This document shows positions 58,729-64,000 of a stretch of DNA of 64,000 bases, in pieces. Within the stretch, counting starts at the first letter, position 1. The number at the start of each line of letters is the position of its first letter. Both the position numbers and the translations under genes were made by a program. The notes below the pieces were generated by a model. It made no database searches, was not told where the DNA came from, and saw only the letters and a program-made list of their open reading frames with translations. The stretch comes from Caenorhabditis remanei (Eukaryota; Nematoda; Chromadorea; Rhabditida; Rhabditidae), in assembly GCF_010183535.1 (NCBI RefSeq), contig NW_026526153.1, positions 1 through 64,000 on the forward strand, given 5' to 3'.

Positions 58729-60117
58729 ATACTGCTATTGTCTGTCCGTTTCCTTTTCCTATAATTTGGTTTTTTTAAAGAATAAAACAGCAAAAATGTT
58801 GATAATTAATGAAAAACAAATGAAATTTTATTGAAATCGCATGTGCTTGTGGCTCTCTACACAATATATGCGCCATAAAAATGATGAAAACTGCCTAAGA
58901 CAATGACCACCATTACCTTTGCCCTCAACTCGCACAACCCTTGCCTGGTTGTGTGAGGCGTGGGTCTCTCCAATTCTTAACAGCTCAGAGAGACAATAGA
59001 AAAGAAAAATTTTGAATTTGGTTTTTGATTGTGCAATTATCACCCCATAGACCCGCTATGTATGAAAACTATCACCAGAAAAACAGGCGAACTCACCTTG
59101 ATGGGCTTTAGGTCTTGGTCAAATCTGAAACTACCACTACTGAAAGACGGTTCTTAACTTACCTGCTGGCGCTCATAAGACACTATATCTTGTGGTGAAA
59201 TTCGGCCATAAGACGTGCTCTGGTCAGGTTTCGATCCTGGAGCTCTTGTCATGTTTCAATCTCATGGTAGAATTATCACCACAAAACCGGTGATTCAGAT
59301 GTCGGTAATTTACCCATATGGCTCGCCTTCGACGCGTTTTTTAGCTCTGTGAGTGACTTCGCTCTGGTTAGTTTTTGAACCCCTGAGAACCTGATGGTGC
59401 CTTAAAGCTGGTTGTCAGTGGCTAGTCTTTCAGCACCTCATGGCAAAATTACCTTCACCCGATGTTAGGCTGAATGTCGTCAATTTGCCCAGATGACCCT
59501 ATAGGTCAGGCCTGCTGGCACGCCTTCGGCACGCCTTCGGCACATTTTTGGCTTCTTTTTGCTCTCCCTCTGACCTCGGGTCTGGCTAACCTTTGATATG
59601 GGTGCCTATGGATGGCCACCTTGCATCTCATGGCGAAATTCATAGCTTAGTGAAGGCTAGATACCGTGAACTTCACCATGTTGATTTATTTATTTTATTT
59701 ATTTATTTACTTCAAGGGATAGGAGACTATAAGATACAAAGAAGACTTGAAACATATCCCTCACGAGATAGTCTCAAGTAAAGAAAAAAAAATAGGACTA
59801 ATAAGGTGCATGTCATAAAAAGAGTAACGGGGGGAAGGCAACAAATGAAATGACTGCAACGGGTTCGAACTGAGATATGGAATTGAGATCAAGGGGAATT
59901 AAAGGAACTAGGCAATTAAAGGGGAACTAGGCAATTAAATGTGACCCTACAGGTCCAATCATCTGGCGCACCTTCAGCGTATTTTTCGGCTCTGTTTTGC
60001 TCTCACTCTGGCCAGGTCTCAGGCTAGCTTTCGGTCTCAAGCCAAGCGCGAATGCCGTCATTCACAAAATCTCATGGTAAATTTCACGACATCATGGTAA
60101 ATTTCACCTACCATACT
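58729..60117. repeat. Right arm outer half: degenerate repeats and (TAAA)n, no gene
   Basis: Mirror of 31393-31629 and 46056-47198. It holds the reverse complements of the ~170-bp repeat units (59150-59590 and 59940-60110) and a (TTTA)n run at about 59687-59712. No additional gene is supported. Confidence 0.5.
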
Positions 60118-60340
60118 ACTTCTGTTGTCTGTGGCGACAGACCTGCAGTTAAAAGTGCATATCCTTAGATCGGTTTTTCTGGTTTTTGGCCGGGTTAACT
60201 TTGTCCTTTTTGAATGGTAGACATTCATAACTCCGCGATTAGATCGCCTCTCTCGACGTGCTACTGCATCTACCGTAACAGTTGCAGAGGCCGAGTGCGG
60301 AGGACTGAGGCAGGTTTTGGTGCTGTTTTGAGCGGGTTGG
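60118..60340 (-). pseudogene. 5' fragment of an RTE/CR1-type LINE endonuclease, right-arm copy
   Basis: Reverse complement of 31170-31392, with one visible difference (CTCCGCGATTAG against CTCCGAGATTAG as read on this strand). The recognisable part is again the TFNCRS block and its basic lead-in. Its presence at the same place in both arms shows it is an arm component. Confidence 0.45.
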
Positions 60341-60576
60341 GTGTCTCTGGTTACTTTACTATGGTCTGCTAAACCAATGCTAAAGCCGCCCGGTCACAGA
60401 GAGTATTCGACGCTACCTCTGACCTGCGTGAGACGTTGTACTTCTTGGCCAGATGTTTCACTCCCGGTGTGACGAATTCGCCGGGTTTGTAGAAGTGTAA
60501 CATCTGTTGATCTTCTTCGCCGCGAAGAGGCTCAGTACAGAAGAACTCTTCCCTTCATCAATCAGGGAGGGCCCTC

Positions 60577-63500
60577 GTTTTTTGACTCTGATTGAGTTTT
60601 TTTTAGGCATAAAATGACAGTAATAAATAGTACTAGTGATTGTATTAGTGTAACAAAATACGCTCTTTCATTTTTTCACAACCTCAAAACCGTATTGTTC
60701 ATAGAAATTGAGATATTTGACCAGAAGTACCGATTTACGGCCGAAAATTAGATTTTCAGCCGTTTTTTGACTCTCATTGAGTTTTTTTAGGCATAAAATG
60801 ACAGTAATAAATAGTACTAGTGATTATATTAGTGTAACAAAATACGCTCTTTCATTTTTCACAACCTCAAAACCGTATTGTTCATAGAAATTGAGATATT
60901 TGACCAGAAGTACCGATTTACGGCCGAAAATTAGATTTTCAGCCGTTTTTTGACTCTCATTGAGTTTTTTTAGGCATAAAATGACAGTAATAAATAGTAC
61001 TAGTGATTATATTAGTGTAACAAAATACGCTCTTTCATTTTTCACAACCTCAAAACCGTATTGTTCATAGAAATTGAGATATTTGACCAGAAGTACCGAT
61101 TTACGGCCGAAAATTAGATTTTCAGCCGTTTTTTGACTCTCATTGAGTTTTTTTTAGGCATAAAATGACAGTAATAAATAGTACTAGTGATTATATTAGT
61201 GTAACAAAATACGCTCTTTCATTTTTTCACAACCTCAAAACCGTATTGTTCATAGAAATTGAGATATTTGACCAGAAGTACCGATTTACGGCCGAAAATT
61301 AGATTTTCAGCCGTTTTTTGACTCTGATTGAGTTTTTTTTAGGCATAAAATGACAGTAATAAATAGTACTAGTGATTGTATTAGTGTAACAAAATACGCT
61401 CTTTCATTTTTCACAACCTCAAAACCGTATTGTTCATAGAAATTGAGATATTTGACCAGAAGTACCGATTTACGGCCGAAAATTAGATTTTCAGCCGTTT
61501 TTTGACCCTCATTGAGTTTTGGAAGACATACAATGACAGTAATAAGTAGTACTAGTGATTATATTAGTGTAACAAAATACGCTCTTTCATTTTTACACAA
61601 CCACAGAGATGTATTGTTCATAGAAATTGAGATATTTGACCAGAAGTACCGATTTACGGCCGAAAATTAGATTTTCAGCCGTTTTTTGACTCTGATTGAG
61701 TTTTTTTTAGGCATAAAATGACAGTAATAAATAGTACTAGTGATTATATTAGTGTAACAAAATACGCTCTTTCATTTTTTCACAACCTCAAAACCGTATT
61801 GTTCATAGAAATTGAGATATTTGACCAGAAGTACCGATTTACGGCCGAAAATTAGATTTTCAGCCGTTTTTTGACCCTCATTGAGTTTTGGAAGACATAC
61901 AATGACAGTAATAAGTAGTACTAGTGATTATATTAGTGTAACAAAATACGCTCTTTCATTTTTACACAACCACAGAGATGTATTGTTCATAGAAATTGAG
62001 ATATTTGACCAGAAGTACCGATTTACGGCCGAAAATTAGATTTTCAGCCGTTTTTTGACTCTGATTGAGTTTTTTTAGGCATAAAATGACAGTAATAAAT
62101 AGTACTAGTGATTATATTAGTGTAACAAAATACGCTCTTTCATTTTTTCACAACCTCAAAACCGTATTGTTCATAGAAATTGAGATATTTGACCAGAAGT
62201 ACCGATTTACGGCCGAAAATTAGATTTTCAGCCGTTTTTTGACTCTGATTGAGTTTTTTTTAGGCATAAAATGACAGTAATAAATAGTACTAGTGATTAT
62301 ATTAGTGTAACAAAATACGCTCTTTCATTTTTTCACAACCTCAAAACCGTATTGTTCATAGAAATTGAGATATTTGACCAGAAGTACCGATTTACGGCCG
62401 AAAATTAGATTTTCAGCCGTTTTTTGACTCTCATTGAGTTTTTTTAGGCATAAAATGACAGTAATAAATAGTACTAGTGATTATATTAGTGTAACAAAAT
62501 ACGCTCTTTCATTTTTCACAACCTCAAAACCGTATTGTTCATAGAAATTGAGATATTTGACCAGAAGTACCGATTTACGGCCGAAAATTAGATTTTCAGC
62601 CGTTTTTTGACTCTCATTGAGTTTTTGTAAGACATAAAATGACAGTAATAAGTAGTACTAGTGATTATATTAGTGTAACAAAATACGCTCTTTCATTTTT
62701 ACACAACCACAAGACCTGTATTGTTCATAGAAATTGAGATATTTGACCAGAAGTACCGATTTACGGCCGAAAATTAGATTTTCAGCCGTTTTTTGACTCT
62801 GATTGAGTTTTTGTAGGCATAAAATGACAGTAATAAATAGTACTAGTGATTATATTAGTGTAACAAAATACGCTCTTTCATTTTTTCACAACCTCAAAAC
62901 CGTATTGTTCATAGAAATTGAGATATTTGACCAGAAGTACCGATTTACGGCCGAAAATTAGATTTTCAGCCGTTTTTTGACTCTGATTGAGTTTTTTTTA
63001 GGCATAAAATGACAGTAATAAATAGTACTAGTGATTATATTAGTGTAACAAAATACGCTCTTTCATTTTTTCACAACCACAAAACCGTATTGTTCATAGA
63101 AATTGAGATATTTGACCAGAAGTACCGATTTACGGCCGAAAATTAGATTTTCAGCCGTTTTTTGACTCTGATTGAGTTTTTTTTAGGCATAAAATGACAG
63201 TAATAAATAGTACTAGTGATTATATTAGTGTAACAAAATACGCTCTTTCATTTTTTCACAACCTCAAAACCGTATTGTTCATAGAAATTGAGATATTTGA
63301 CCAGAAGTACCGATTTACGGCCGAAAATTAGATTTTCAGCCGTTTTTTGACTCTCATTGAGTTTTGGAAGACATACAATGACAGTAATAAGTAGTACTAG
63401 TGATTATATTAGTGTAACAAAATACGCTCTTTCATTTTTCACAACCTCAAAACCGTATTGTTCATAGAAATTGAGATATTTGACCAGAAGTACCGATTTA

Positions 63501-64000
63501 CGGCCGAAAATTAGATTTTCAGCCGTTTTTTGACTCTGATTGAGTTTTTTTTAGGCATAAAATGACAGTAATAAATAGTACTAGTGATTGTATTAGTGTA
63601 ACAAAATACGCTCTTTCATTTTTTCACAACCTCAAAACCGTATTGTTCATAGAAATTGAGATATTTGACCAGAAGTACCGATTTACGGCCGAAAATTAGA
63701 TTTTCAGCCGTTTTTTGACTCTCATTGAGTTTTGGAAGACATACAATGACAGTAATAAGTAGTACTAGTGATTATATTAGTGTAACAAAATACGCTCTTT
63801 CATTTTTACACAACCACAGAGACTGTATTGTTCATAGAAATTGAGATATTTGACCAGAAGTACCGATTTACGGCCGAAAATTAGATTTTCAGCCGTTTTT
63901 TGACTCTGATTGAGTTTTTTTAGGCATAAAATGACAGTAATAAATAGTACTAGTGATTATATTAGTGTAACAAAATACGCTCTTTCATTTTTCACAACCA
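60577..64000 (-). repeat. 183-bp satellite array B (about 18.7 units, runs off the window)
   Basis: CGCTCTTTCATTTTT recurs at 60661, 60845, 61028 and onward, a period of 183-184 bp. The unit is a clear relative of satellite A: shared phrases include CGCTCTTTCATTT, TTGACCAGAA, CGGC(T/C)GAAAAT and TTTTTGACTCTCATTGAGTT, with the parts between diverged. Its orientation relative to the arm is the same as that of satellite A right of Element 1. Two unit types alternate irregularly (GTTTTTTTAGGCATAAAATG against GTTTTGGAAGACATACAATG). Confidence 0.97.

Larger units (their letters stand above)
55520..60576 (-). mobile_element. Element 2, right inverted arm
   Basis: Mirror of 30926-31629 plus 46056-52160, ending outward in GAGGGCCCTC at 60576. 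It lacks the BEL, the foldback element and the 1.75-kb polymerase segment. Because it keeps the uninterrupted target sites, it allows the order of the left-arm insertions to be read. Confidence 0.9.

Overview
The window reads as repeat-dense nematode genomic DNA, most likely from Caenorhabditis. The reasons are the very short introns (about 35-60 bp) ending in TTTTCAG or TTTACAG, the AT-rich composition, and the mix of element types: BEL/Pao elements with a Gn/Gc-like envelope, a Merlin element, a Helitron and foldback elements. I see no convincing ordinary host gene. Almost everything is mobile-element DNA, much of it nested.

Layout. 1-5270: a decayed LTR retrotransposon that keeps only a frameshifted Gag and a probable 3' LTR. 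5271-28900: a very large inverted structure (Element 1). A 183-bp satellite array (5271-8653, plus orientation) leads into a 4.1-kb arm (8670-12835), a 4.25-kb unique centre, the inverted arm (17087-21190), and the same satellite in reverse orientation (21474-28900). A 2.1-kb non-autonomous Helitron splits the second array. The centre plus the right arm carry an apparently intact, multi-exon family-B DNA polymerase (13588-18380, minus), and both arms carry two small conserved genes. 28905-30605: a foldback repeat. 30926-60576: a second inverted structure (Element 2) that encodes a different family-B polymerase and a different small arm gene, and is followed on the right by a diverged 183-bp satellite (60577-64000).

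Element 2's left arm was invaded in a readable order. A 1.7-kb near-perfect foldback element came first (flanked by TCA). A 12.7-kb BEL/Pao retrotransposon then entered that foldback (LTRs 31637-32057 and 43908-44328, flanked by TGGAA). A 2.2-kb Merlin-type element (40384-42606, 8-bp target duplication) then entered the BEL envelope region. The two polymerase copies of Element 2 are both broken, in different places: the left has a nonsense codon and lacks the polymerase C-terminal half, and the right lacks the exonuclease part.

The most interesting reading is that Elements 1 and 2 belong to one family of giant palindromic mobile elements. Each has a protein-primed-type DNA polymerase B with an N-terminal zinc-rich region, small divergent arm genes, and a 183-bp satellite beside the arms. 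I find no integrase, packaging ATPase, protease or capsid gene in either one, which sets them apart from canonical Mavericks/Polintons. The Merlin insertion is a second point of interest: it carries a gene for a small secreted protein and a gene joining a signal peptide to the N-terminal part of a Merlin/IS1595-like transposase, with no catalytic domain.
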